From: CAYNWT01 sp964450955
GTDB taxonomy: Bacteria; Planctomycetota; Planctomycetia; Planctomycetales; Planctomycetaceae
Direction: 5' to 3'
Assembly (NCBI GenBank): GCA_964450955.1
Contig: CAYVFI010000068.1
Coordinates: forward strand, 1 to 15,408
DNA: 15,408 nt
Every line of letters starts with the position of its first letter. The first letter of the stretch is position 1. The notes beneath the pieces were generated by a model. It was not told where the DNA came from. It made no database searches and was given only the letters and a program-made list of their open reading frames with translations. The translations under genes were made by a program, and so were the position numbers. Shown here piece by piece: positions 7,274 through 13,968 of this stretch.

Positions 7274-7433
7274 GAGCGGCCTCGTTTTAGTTGGCGAACC
7301 GATTTCGGTTGGATCGCTGCTTCGGGGTTACCCCGAGGACTTTTCCTGACTTGCCATTTCGTCGTTTGGCCGGGCTACTGCTTCGCAGTAGATGGGCCAG
7401 GACTTCACGAGCTTCGGTAAAGCGAGGTCGCTT
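7274..7433 (+). ncRNA. Retron msr-msd non-coding RNA (predicted)
   Basis: Template and primer RNA for msDNA synthesis by the RT encoded just downstream. Arm a1 (7274-7289) pairs with a2 (7418-7433) as 16 uninterrupted base pairs, three of them G-U. Arm a1 ends TTTA and the next base is G7290, the expected branching guanosine; Ec86 has the same layout (a1 ending TTA, then G). The msr part holds a hairpin at 7294-7317 (GCGA/TCGC outside ACCG/CGGT, 4-base bulge) and a second stem CTTCGGGG (7320-7327) with CCCCGAGG (7331-7338), loop TTA. The msd part, about 7339-7417, has an apical stem CTACTGC (7375-7381) with GCAGTAG (7385-7391), extended by TGGCC (7367-7371) with GGCCA (7395-7399) across a 3x3 internal loop, and perhaps TTCGT (7358-7362) with ACGAG (7407-7411). 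Reverse transcription would start at about 7417. The exact cDNA 3' end is unknown. Folded by eye; no covariation test was done. Confidence 0.82.
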
Positions 7434-7447
7434 GTTTCTTTCTCCTC

Positions 7448-7459
7448 CCGAGATCTCGG
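7448..7459. promoter_or_regulatory. 12-base perfect palindrome before the RT start codon
   Basis: CCGAGATCTCGG lies between the a2 arm (ends 7433) and the RT ATG at 7464. As RNA it could fold into only a small 4-bp hairpin with loop GATC, overlapping the ribosome-binding region. As DNA it could be a dimeric protein site. No classical Shine-Dalgarno is seen here. Confidence 0.35.
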
Positions 7460-7463
7460 AACC

Positions 7464-8771
7464 ATGTCGCCGCAGACCCTTGCTCAGATGACAGCCATTT
7501 GCCTGCGCAATGGCGGATGGTCTGAAGATCAAATGGTGCGCCGCATCCGTCGAGCATTGGGGCCGGCGGCGAAGGGCAGCAAGTGGCCACGGAAGCTGGT
7601 GCGGCGGTTGCTCGAGAGTGACGAGTTCGACTGGGATCTGGTGGATAACACCGAGGCCTTTGCTGACTACGTATTGTCCGATCCGGACTTCATTGCTGAC
7701 GTCTGCGAGACGGTTGTTGTTGACTACGACTTCGATGTTTCAAAATTCGTACCAGCCCAGATGACACCTGCGTCCGTGGCGGTGAACTGGGACGTTCCAG
7801 CTTTGACGACTTCACGTGAACTCGCGGACTGGTTCGCACTATCCATTCCGCATCTGGACTGGTTGGCTGATTGCCGCGGTTTAGAACGGTTCGCTGAGAC
7901 CGAACAACTGCGCAACTACCGCTACCGTTGGATTTCAAAACGCAGTGGTGGTCAGCGGTTGGTCGAATCACCAAAGGCTCGGCTGAAAAGTGTGCAGCGT
8001 CAGATTCTGGATGGCATCGTTTCGCGCGTTCCGGTTCATGGTGCAGCTCACGCGTTCCGGCCTAAGCGATCTGTGCAGACGTTTTGTAAACCACACGTTG
8101 GCCGGGATGTTGTGTTGCGAATCGACCTGCGAGACTTCTTCCCATCCATTCAAGCGTCCCGTGTTCATGGCGTGTTTCAGATGGCGGGTTATCCGGAGAC
8201 GGTTACACGACTCCTGACCGGATTGTGTACCAACCGAACCTACCGCGGGGTACTGGATTCCGCTGGCGAGCGAACATTCGAAACGGCTCACCTGCCACAA
8301 GGCGCGCCGACTTCGCCGGCTTTATCTAATTTGTGTGCGTGGCATCTTGATTGCCGATTGGTTGGTCTGGCGCGTGAGTTCGGCGCGAAGTACACGCGGT
8401 ATGCGGACGATCTGGTCTTCTCAGGGAATCGGCGATTCGGGAAGCAGCTAAGTCGGTTCCGAACACTCGTTTACGCGATCGCGTTGGCTGAAGGGTTCTC
8501 TATTCAAAGTCGGAAGACGCGGGTTATGCCCAAATCGCAACGCCAGTCTGTGGGCGGACTGGTTGTGAACCAACGCGTCGGTGTTGGCAGGGCTGAGTTC
8601 AATCGACTCAAAGCCATCCTCACCAACTGCGTGCGGCACGGATTGGAATCTCAGAACCGCGATGCACACCCGCGGTTCTTGCTGCACCTGCGTGGTCGGG
8701 TGGCGTACGTTGCTTCGGTAAATCGGCGGCAGGGCGAAAAGCTCACTGCCCTACTTGAAGCAATCGAGTGA
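7464..8771 (+). CDS. Retron-type reverse transcriptase
   Basis: RNA-directed DNA polymerase expected to extend the 2'-OH of G7290 in the upstream msr-msd RNA. From ATG 7464 it has 435 residues. The frame is open from an ATG at 7392, but that codon lies inside the msd hairpin and the extra 24 residues would be coded by msd and a2, so 7464 is preferred. RT blocks: RWISKRSGGQRLVESPK (155-171), AHAFRPKRS (195-203), IDLRDFFPSI (220-229, catalytic Asp), LPQGAPTSPALSNL (277-290), YADDLVF (313-319, catalytic Asp pair), KTRVM (351-355), VGGLVVN (363-369). Retron hallmarks are altered: the NAxxH position reads FCKPH (207-211) and VTG reads VGG. Residues 1-130 are an N-terminal extension with no domain I recognise; myxobacterial retron RTs also have long N-terminal regions. 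There are no maturase or endonuclease domains, so a group II intron is unlikely. No recognised effector gene is adjacent. Confidence 0.9.
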   Translation: MSPQTLAQMTAICLRNGGWSEDQMVRRIRRALGPAAKGSKWPRKLVRRLLESDEFDWDLVDNTEAFADYVLSDPDFIADVCETVVVDYDFDVSKFVPAQMTPASVAVNWDVPALTTSRELADWFALSIPHLDWLADCRGLERFAETEQLRNYRYRWISKRSGGQRLVESPKARLKSVQRQILDGIVSRVPVHGAAHAFRPKRSVQTFCKPHVGRDVVLRIDLRDFFPSIQASRVHGVFQMAGYPETVTRLLTGLCTNRTYRGVLDSAGERTFETAHLPQGAPTSPALSNLCAWHLDCRLVGLAREFGAKYTRYADDLVFSGNRRFGKQLSRFRTLVYAIALAEGFSIQSRKTRVMPKSQRQSVGGLVVNQRVGVGRAEFNRLKAILTNCVRHGLESQNRDAHPRFLLHLRGRVAYVASVNRRQGEKLTALLEAIE

Positions 8772-8853
8772 GTAACGTCGCGGCGATTGCTGTGTTTGGC
8801 AGCGAGATGGTTAATAATGGGTTGACCTGTCGTTTCTCAAAAAAGGCTTGGCC

Positions 8854-10116
8854 ATGTCCGTGGTTCCTAACAAGTTTTTGGCCGCACACATTCAGCTTTC
8901 CCGTCGGTGGTTCCTCCAAGCCGGCGCCACCGGTGCGGCTGCGCTGAGTGCTTCGGCTTTGCTGGGCCGCGAACCGCAAAGTGATGTTTTGGACAAGGCG
9001 ATCGCAAAGATCGAACCGTACATGACCCCTCAGGCCGATTTTGGGGATGTTTCTCGCGGCGATCCGATTCCGCATTATCTATCACCAGAGAAGCTCGCAG
9101 AGGTCGGCCAATCGCGAAAGACATGGAAACTTGAGGTTACGTCCGATCCTGAGAAGCCGGCACGCATCAAGAAACCGATGACGAAGCAAGACGGAACTGC
9201 GTTTGATTTCAAAGCGCTGTTGGAACTGGCAAAAACAAAAGCGGTTCGGTTTCCCAAAGTGATGACCTGCCTGAATACCTGGTTCCCGCTGGGGATGGGC
9301 ATTTGGGAAGGTGTTCCCATGCGAGACGTCATTTGGCAAACGGAACCACAACGAAATCTGCGGCGAGTTTTCTACTACGGGTATCACAACGATAAACCCG
9401 AGCAGATGTTTCGTAGTTCGTTACCGGTCGGTCGCGTGTTGGAAGATGCGTTCGGACTGCCTCCGGTCATCCTGTGTTACAAACTGAACGGGCAATGGCT
9501 GAACGCCGAACGTGGTGGTCCCGTGCGAGTTGTGGTGCCCGAAGCGTACGGGTTCAAGTCAGTCAAATGGCTAAGCCATCTCGTGCTGTCGAACCTCCAT
9601 AACGCAAATGACACTTACGCGCGGGGCAACAACGATATTGATTCGCACCTCAAGACGTTCGCCGGAGCATTCGACTTTCCACTGACTGTGAAACCGAACA
9701 CGCCGTTTGCTGTCACCGGTTATGCACAGGTTGGCGTTGCCGGTTTGAATAAAGTTCAGGTTTGGACTCACAGGAAAGACGATCCGCCACCCGCTGGCGA
9801 CAAATACTTCACGAAGGCTCCGTGGGCCGATGCGCAGATTTTGAATCCGCCGGCAGTGTGGGGTGGTGACCTGGTCGGGGGCAAGATTCCGGACAATACG
9901 GCCGGGTTCGAACCGGGAACCGGGAAACCTCTATCGTGGCCCATGCGATTGACGCGGGTGCATTGGGCTTACCTGCATCCCGGTCTTCCGGAGGGAGAGC
10001 ACTACCTGCGTAGTCGAACAATCGATTCAAACGATGTCGCGCAACCAATGCCTCGGCCTTTTCGCAAATCGGGTCACGCTTCGATTGAGAAAGAAATTAT
10101 CCGCGTCAAAGCGTAG
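8854..10116 (+). CDS. Tat-exported molybdopterin-dependent oxidoreductase, sulfite oxidase fold
   Basis: Predicted periplasmic molybdenum-cofactor enzyme, 420 residues from ATG 8854. The N-terminus carries a twin-arginine signal, SRRWFLQAG (16-24), followed by an Ala-rich hydrophobic stretch, so it is exported folded with cofactor. The oxidoreductase domain includes VMTCLNTW, whose Cys139 is the likely Mo ligand, IWEGVPMRDVI, and RGGPVRVVVPEAYGFKSVKWL, matching the sulfite oxidase Moco-binding core. A C-terminal Mo-co dimerisation-type domain follows (about 250-400, including PFAVTGYAQVGVAGLNKVQVWT). There is no heme or cytochrome b5 domain, so an external electron acceptor is needed. A TTG at 8848 is an alternative start two codons earlier; I prefer ATG because AAAAAAGG (8839-8846) is spaced correctly for it. 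It is 82 bases downstream of the RT on the same strand, so read-through is possible, but the function looks unrelated. The true substrate (sulfite or other) is not determinable. Confidence 0.85.
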   Translation: MSVVPNKFLAAHIQLSRRWFLQAGATGAAALSASALLGREPQSDVLDKAIAKIEPYMTPQADFGDVSRGDPIPHYLSPEKLAEVGQSRKTWKLEVTSDPEKPARIKKPMTKQDGTAFDFKALLELAKTKAVRFPKVMTCLNTWFPLGMGIWEGVPMRDVIWQTEPQRNLRRVFYYGYHNDKPEQMFRSSLPVGRVLEDAFGLPPVILCYKLNGQWLNAERGGPVRVVVPEAYGFKSVKWLSHLVLSNLHNANDTYARGNNDIDSHLKTFAGAFDFPLTVKPNTPFAVTGYAQVGVAGLNKVQVWTHRKDDPPPAGDKYFTKAPWADAQILNPPAVWGGDLVGGKIPDNTAGFEPGTGKPLSWPMRLTRVHWAYLHPGLPEGEHYLRSRTIDSNDVAQPMPRPFRKSGHASIEKEIIRVKA

Positions 10117-10118
10117 TG

Positions 10119-11477
10119 CTAGCCGAACAATCGCTTGATGGGTGTACCGGCATCCGTGCGTGCCATTGGACGGCCGATGGGAGTCATGTATTCGTGGTCC
10201 GGTTCCAGCTTCATGGACGCCAGGATTGTTGCGTAGAGATCCGGAATGCGAATGGGGTCCTTCGGCTTCCTCGCGCTGCCGTCGGGTGATGTTTCACCGA
10301 TGACCAGGCCACTGGCCAGGCCGCCTCCGCCAAGTACGCACGAGAAGCCGTTCGGCCAATGGTCGCGGCCGCCTGCCGGGTTGATGTTTGGTGTTCGTCC
10401 GAATTCGCCGATGCACAACACGATGGTGGAGTCCAGCAAGTCGCGTTCGCGCAGGTCTTTCAGGAGTGACGCGAATGCCGGGTCCAGAATGTTGGCCTGT
10501 GTGCGTTGGCCTTCGTGGTTGTTGACGTGTGTGTCGTGACCGTCAAGGATAACTTCCACCGCGCGAACGCCGGTTTCTACCAGGCGTCTGGCAACCAGGC
10601 AGCCGCGGCCGAATCGGGTGTCGCCGTATGCCGCGACGGTCGGTTTTGGTTCCTCGTCGATCTCAAACGCTTTAAGTTGTTCAGACGTCATCATCTTGAG
10701 CGCCCGCTGGATCATGTCCTGGTGCAGCGTTTCCCGGGACGGAATTTCACGACCTTTAGCGAACGCGTTTCCAATGACGTTTAGATTCCTGAGCCGCCTG
10801 GCCTGCCGATCATCACTCACGCGGGATCGCATGTTTTGCACACTGCGTCCCGGATCGAAAATCTTAAACGCATCAAGTTTGTCGCCAAGAAACCCACCTC
10901 GAGCCGCAAGGTTGTTCGCACATAGCGACACGTGCTGCGGGATCTCAATTTTGTCGTCCCGCAGGTCACTGGCCAGCATCGCGGTGAGGGCAGGGTGTGT
11001 GAGCGTTGGGTCGGGCCGCCATCCGGTTTTGACGAAGTAGGTGCCGCGGTCGTGATCGCCTTCTTTGGAAGTAAGCGACCTGATGACCGACAGACCTTCC
11101 ATGTTGTCTGCCATCTGTGGCAGGAAATCAGAGATTTCCAAACCGGGGATCGTGGTCTTGATAGCCTTGGTATCGCCACCGATCTTCGTACCCGGATGCG
11201 GGTCCCACGTCTCCAGTTGACTCTGCGCGCCCTGCATCCAGAGTGTGATGAGCGACTTTGGCCGTTCCGTTTTCCGTTTCTGCGCCGCGCGGGCGGACAT
11301 GGCTGGCATGAGGAATGAGAGTCCCAATCCGGCGACAGTTTGCAGCATTGAGCGTCGGTCAAACTCGGACGGCGGAAGCTGGATCGCGGAACGCATTCGG
11401 AGTCGGCGGAGTGAGGTTGGCTGCATTGTCGATCCTGGACTTTGGACTCTGGAATTCAGTGACGCGCCGTTTTGCAT
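10119..11477 (-). CDS. DUF1501 family protein, Tat signal, alkaline-phosphatase-like fold
   Basis: Exported protein of unknown function, 452 residues at longest. A twin-arginine segment FDRRSMLQTVAGLGLSFL (39-56) ends in an AMSARA cleavage-like site (59-64). The DUF1501 body shows GHDTHVN (313-319), GEFGRTPNINP (357-367) and RDHWP (371-375), the His/Asp-rich motifs this family shares with alkaline phosphatase-type metal sites; activity is not established. The outermost ATG (11477) overlaps the preceding stop as TAATG, suggesting translational coupling. An internal ATG at 11426 has AGGA six bases upstream, and the bases between carry non-coding-looking CTGGACT repeats, so it may be the true start (435 residues). 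Last gene of the operon with the DUF1549/DUF1553 protein, the usual planctomycete partner. Its stop is two bases from that of the convergent molybdoenzyme gene. Confidence 0.9.
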   Translation of the reverse strand: MQNGASLNSRVQSPGSTMQPTSLRRLRMRSAIQLPPSEFDRRSMLQTVAGLGLSFLMPAMSARAAQKRKTERPKSLITLWMQGAQSQLETWDPHPGTKIGGDTKAIKTTIPGLEISDFLPQMADNMEGLSVIRSLTSKEGDHDRGTYFVKTGWRPDPTLTHPALTAMLASDLRDDKIEIPQHVSLCANNLAARGGFLGDKLDAFKIFDPGRSVQNMRSRVSDDRQARRLRNLNVIGNAFAKGREIPSRETLHQDMIQRALKMMTSEQLKAFEIDEEPKPTVAAYGDTRFGRGCLVARRLVETGVRAVEVILDGHDTHVNNHEGQRTQANILDPAFASLLKDLRERDLLDSTIVLCIGEFGRTPNINPAGGRDHWPNGFSCVLGGGGLASGLVIGETSPDGSARKPKDPIRIPDLYATILASMKLEPDHEYMTPIGRPMARTDAGTPIKRLFG

Positions 11478-11962
11478 TAGTTGATCATAGTGTCTGCAGA
11501 TAATCCGACGATCTGACGTCCCAGGTCAGGTTCGTCACAGGCCGTTGCTAACCCAGCAATCAACTGCTGATGCCGGGAGTAGCCATCCCCTTTCGATTGC
11601 GACAAGCAGTTTACCAGCAGGTTGAAGATCCGCTCTCTGGATGCTTCAAGTTGTTCCAAGTACCTGTCGCCGGGTTTTGCGTCCTTACACTTATGCAGGA
11701 AGTTGCAAAACATAATGATCACGGGGACCAGTTCCTTTGGCTGTTTTTCGAACAGATCCAGGAGGTACGGAATGGTCAACAGGAACTGTGGTATCGGATA
11801 ATCCACGTAGTACAGACCATCAAGGAAATACTCGATCGCATCCGCAGTAGGCTTGTCCATTTCCATCAACTGTTTGAGCTCGGGCCGAGGATCATCCATG
11901 TCCGATGTGAGCTCTTCGACCCAAAAATCAGACGTGAGTTCAATTCGCTTTGTCACAGTCAC
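11477..11962 (-). CDS. Hypothetical all-helical protein inside the DUF1549/DUF1553-DUF1501 operon
   Basis: 161 residues; I do not recognise the family. The predicted content is almost entirely amphipathic helices: 27-52, 57-74 (with PIPQFLLTIPYLLDLFEK), 76-93, 102-123 and 130-158, giving a HEAT/ARM-like feel without a clear repeat. There is no signal peptide or membrane segment, so it is probably cytosolic, unlike both operon neighbours, which are exported or anchored. The acidic N-terminus includes SDMDDPRPE (20-28). The start is GTG at 11962; a second in-frame GTG lies two codons later, and neither has a strong ribosome-binding site. It begins 21 bases after the upstream gene's stop and its TAA overlaps the DUF1501 ATG, so it is very likely co-translated. 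The tight spacing is the main evidence that it is real. Confidence 0.75.
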   Translation of the reverse strand: MTVTKRIELTSDFWVEELTSDMDDPRPELKQLMEMDKPTADAIEYFLDGLYYVDYPIPQFLLTIPYLLDLFEKQPKELVPVIIMFCNFLHKCKDAKPGDRYLEQLEASRERIFNLLVNCLSQSKGDGYSRHQQLIAGLATACDEPDLGRQIVGLSADTMIN

Positions 11963-11983
11963 ACTTTCACACTGCGGGTCGTC

Positions 11984-13894
11984 TTAATGGTTCCATGAGA
12001 ACTCGTCTGAGTTAAACAGGCTCCAGTACAAATCCTGTGTGAGTTGTTCTCTGTTGTTGGCCTTGTCCTGAAACTGAGCAAGGAAGTGTTTTTTCTCATC
12101 GGCCGTTGGACGCCTTGTCAGGCAGGCCAGAAAGCAGTTATCGATCAGTATTTCATCCGACGGTGACAGCGCAAGAATTCGCCCGGGGGCGCCGAACGGA
12201 TCGACTTTGGTGCGTTCGCTGGTCAGGTTGCCGTTCATGCGCAACAGAGCCTGAGGAATTGTTCCGGAACGATCGTCCAGTTCGCTGTCACCGGGATCTC
12301 CGTACTCGCGAACGAAATCAATTTCGTTGAAGAACCGAGCAGCGCGGACGAACAGGTGTGAGTTCTGGTCGATCGTGCGGACGTAAGACGCCTGCAGCAT
12401 GGAACCGATTACCTGTTCCGGTCGAAGTCGAACAAGCGGGAAGACGGCAAAGTCCGCCTTCATGTTTTCGTAGTCCGCCGGGCTGCTAAGTTTGTCGGTT
12501 GTCGAGACAGCCTGAAAAGCTCTCGTCGCGGCGATGGTCCGGATCAGTCGATGAATGCTATCGTCGTGAGCCCTGAAGTCGCGGGCCAGAATGTCCAGGA
12601 GTTCGGTTCCGCTGTCGCCCGGATCAGGCAGGTCATCAACCGGGGCGTAGTAGGCTTGACCAAACATCAGACCCCAAACACGGTTCGCCATCGCGCGACC
12701 GAAGCGTTGGTTGTCCGAATGGGTTACCCAACCGGCCAGTTTTTCCCGACGAGTTCCGTTTTCAGGCTGCCATTCAGGGTGGAACGGCGGCGCGGGGTTG
12801 ACCACGCGGGTCTCAGTGGTTGTGAAATCTTCGAATGCGTGTTCGTGAGCGTAGTCATGCACGGTGAACCGATCCGGTCCAGCCGCTCGCACAACATACC
12901 GCGGTCGGAATCCACCCTCATTCGGTTCGTCTTGGCCAGGCCCTTCGTCGTCTTCGGCGGCCTCTGCTTTCGCACCGTCGGCCAGCACCCACAGACGTTC
13001 GGGCTGAATCGTGATGACAGTCGCATGTGTGGCCAGGCCATGGCCGTTGCGTCCAATCGCTCCGCGTATTGAATTCGGAACCTCGCCATCTGCTGGTGGT
13101 TGCTTATCGATCTCGCACAGAAAGCTGTCCTGGTCGCGTACGCCTGCGATGTTAAACGATGCCTGTGCGTAGAACGCAGCCAGGCCTTCAAAGTCGGCCT
13201 GCTGCCAATCGTCAAACGGATGGTCGTGGCATTGAGCGCAATCGATGCGTTGGCCAAGGAACGCCCTGGACGTCCTGCCAGCAAGCTTGTTTACATCAAG
13301 TTCGTCGTTGGCCAGGGCAACCGTGATGAAGTTTGTCTGCGGTGTTCCTGTGGTGAGCCCACGGCCACCGATGATCTTCCTGGTGATCTCAGACCACGGA
13401 GCATCCTGTTGCAGTTCTTCGCCCAGCCAATCAACAAACCGATCGCGCCGATAAAAAATGAACGGACCAGTTTCAACCCCGACGATGGTTCTGGCTAAGC
13501 GTTCGCCAAAGTAAGGGCCGAAGCGTTCGTCGGACAGCATGCGCTGTGTCCAGCGTTCGATCTTGTTTGGCTGGGTGTCGGATTCGAATTGACGGATCTC
13601 TTCAAGTGATGGAACCGTGCCGTGCAGCGTGAGCGAGAGACGGCGAAGAACCTGAAGTTCGTCCGCGGCAGCAGGCGGTTCCATGTCCTGGCTTTGCCAG
13701 CGAGACAGCATAAAGGTGTCAATTTGCTGCACCGTTTCAGCGGGGCTTTGAATAACCTCGCGGGGCGTGCGGTCAACCGATGGTGGCATCCGCGCGGCCC
13801 AGGTGACGAGTCCGATAATGCACAGCACAACGATGGCGGGAAGAATGAGCTTCGAATTCAAGATTTGCTCCCCCCGAGATAAGACCCGCGCCAT
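11984..13894 (-). CDS. DUF1549/DUF1553 protein (Planctomycete cytochrome C type), membrane-anchored
   Basis: 636 residues from ATG 13894. An N-terminal membrane anchor (about 16-35, LILPAIVVLCIIGLVTWAA) would leave the rest outside the cytoplasm. The DUF1549 region follows (about 55-250), with LRRLSLTLHGTVPSLEEI, then RIDCAQCHDHPFDDW, whose CxxCH (219-223) is a single c-type heme-binding motif. The DUF1553 domain is C-terminal (about 370-620), with TRREKLAGWV, RAMANRVWGLMFG, ATRAFQ and LRPEQVIGSML. The family is abundant in planctomycetes and paired with DUF1501; no activity is proven. The frame is open to 14110, but I chose 13894: it precedes the anchor closely, has GGCAGG just upstream, and avoids overlapping the divergent gene at 13969. 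First gene of a three-gene operon. Confidence 0.9.
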   Translation of the reverse strand: MARVLSRGEQILNSKLILPAIVVLCIIGLVTWAARMPPSVDRTPREVIQSPAETVQQIDTFMLSRWQSQDMEPPAAADELQVLRRLSLTLHGTVPSLEEIRQFESDTQPNKIERWTQRMLSDERFGPYFGERLARTIVGVETGPFIFYRRDRFVDWLGEELQQDAPWSEITRKIIGGRGLTTGTPQTNFITVALANDELDVNKLAGRTSRAFLGQRIDCAQCHDHPFDDWQQADFEGLAAFYAQASFNIAGVRDQDSFLCEIDKQPPADGEVPNSIRGAIGRNGHGLATHATVITIQPERLWVLADGAKAEAAEDDEGPGQDEPNEGGFRPRYVVRAAGPDRFTVHDYAHEHAFEDFTTTETRVVNPAPPFHPEWQPENGTRREKLAGWVTHSDNQRFGRAMANRVWGLMFGQAYYAPVDDLPDPGDSGTELLDILARDFRAHDDSIHRLIRTIAATRAFQAVSTTDKLSSPADYENMKADFAVFPLVRLRPEQVIGSMLQASYVRTIDQNSHLFVRAARFFNEIDFVREYGDPGDSELDDRSGTIPQALLRMNGNLTSERTKVDPFGAPGRILALSPSDEILIDNCFLACLTRRPTADEKKHFLAQFQDKANNREQLTQDLYWSLFNSDEFSWNH

Positions 13895-13917
13895 GACCTG
13901 CCGACATGTTATCCTAG

Positions 13918-13934
13918 TTCGGAGTGTCACCGAA
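13918..13934. promoter_or_regulatory. Inverted repeat in the divergent intergenic region
   Basis: TTCGG (13918-13922) and CCGAA (13930-13934) flank a 7-base centre in the 74-base spacer between the divergent DUF1549/DUF1553 operon and the membrane protein gene. The position suits an operator shared by both promoters, but the arms are short. No good -10/-35 pair was identified on either strand. Confidence 0.25.
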
Positions 13935-13968
13935 ATTCTGAGCGTATTCCTGCAAAAAATCCAAGCAC

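Noticed and set aside
7320..7338. Strong GC hairpin as an intrinsic terminator
   Set aside because: It is followed by only four T bases and lies inside the a1/a2-bounded structure, so it is better explained as an msr stem.
7217..7420. 67-codon open frame over the msr-msd region
   Set aside because: It overlaps the predicted ncRNA, has no ribosome-binding site and no protein-like composition.
7392..7463. Upstream ATG for the reverse transcriptase
   Set aside because: This ATG sits in the internal loop of the msd hairpin and the extra 24 codons cover msd and a2. ATG 7464 gives a normal retron layout.
7464..8771. Group II intron maturase or diversity-generating retroelement RT
   Set aside because: There is no maturase or endonuclease domain and no intron 5' or 3' ends were seen. 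I also saw no template/variable repeat pair or target gene nearby. The QGAPTSP and YADD blocks with an upstream a1/a2 RNA fit a retron.
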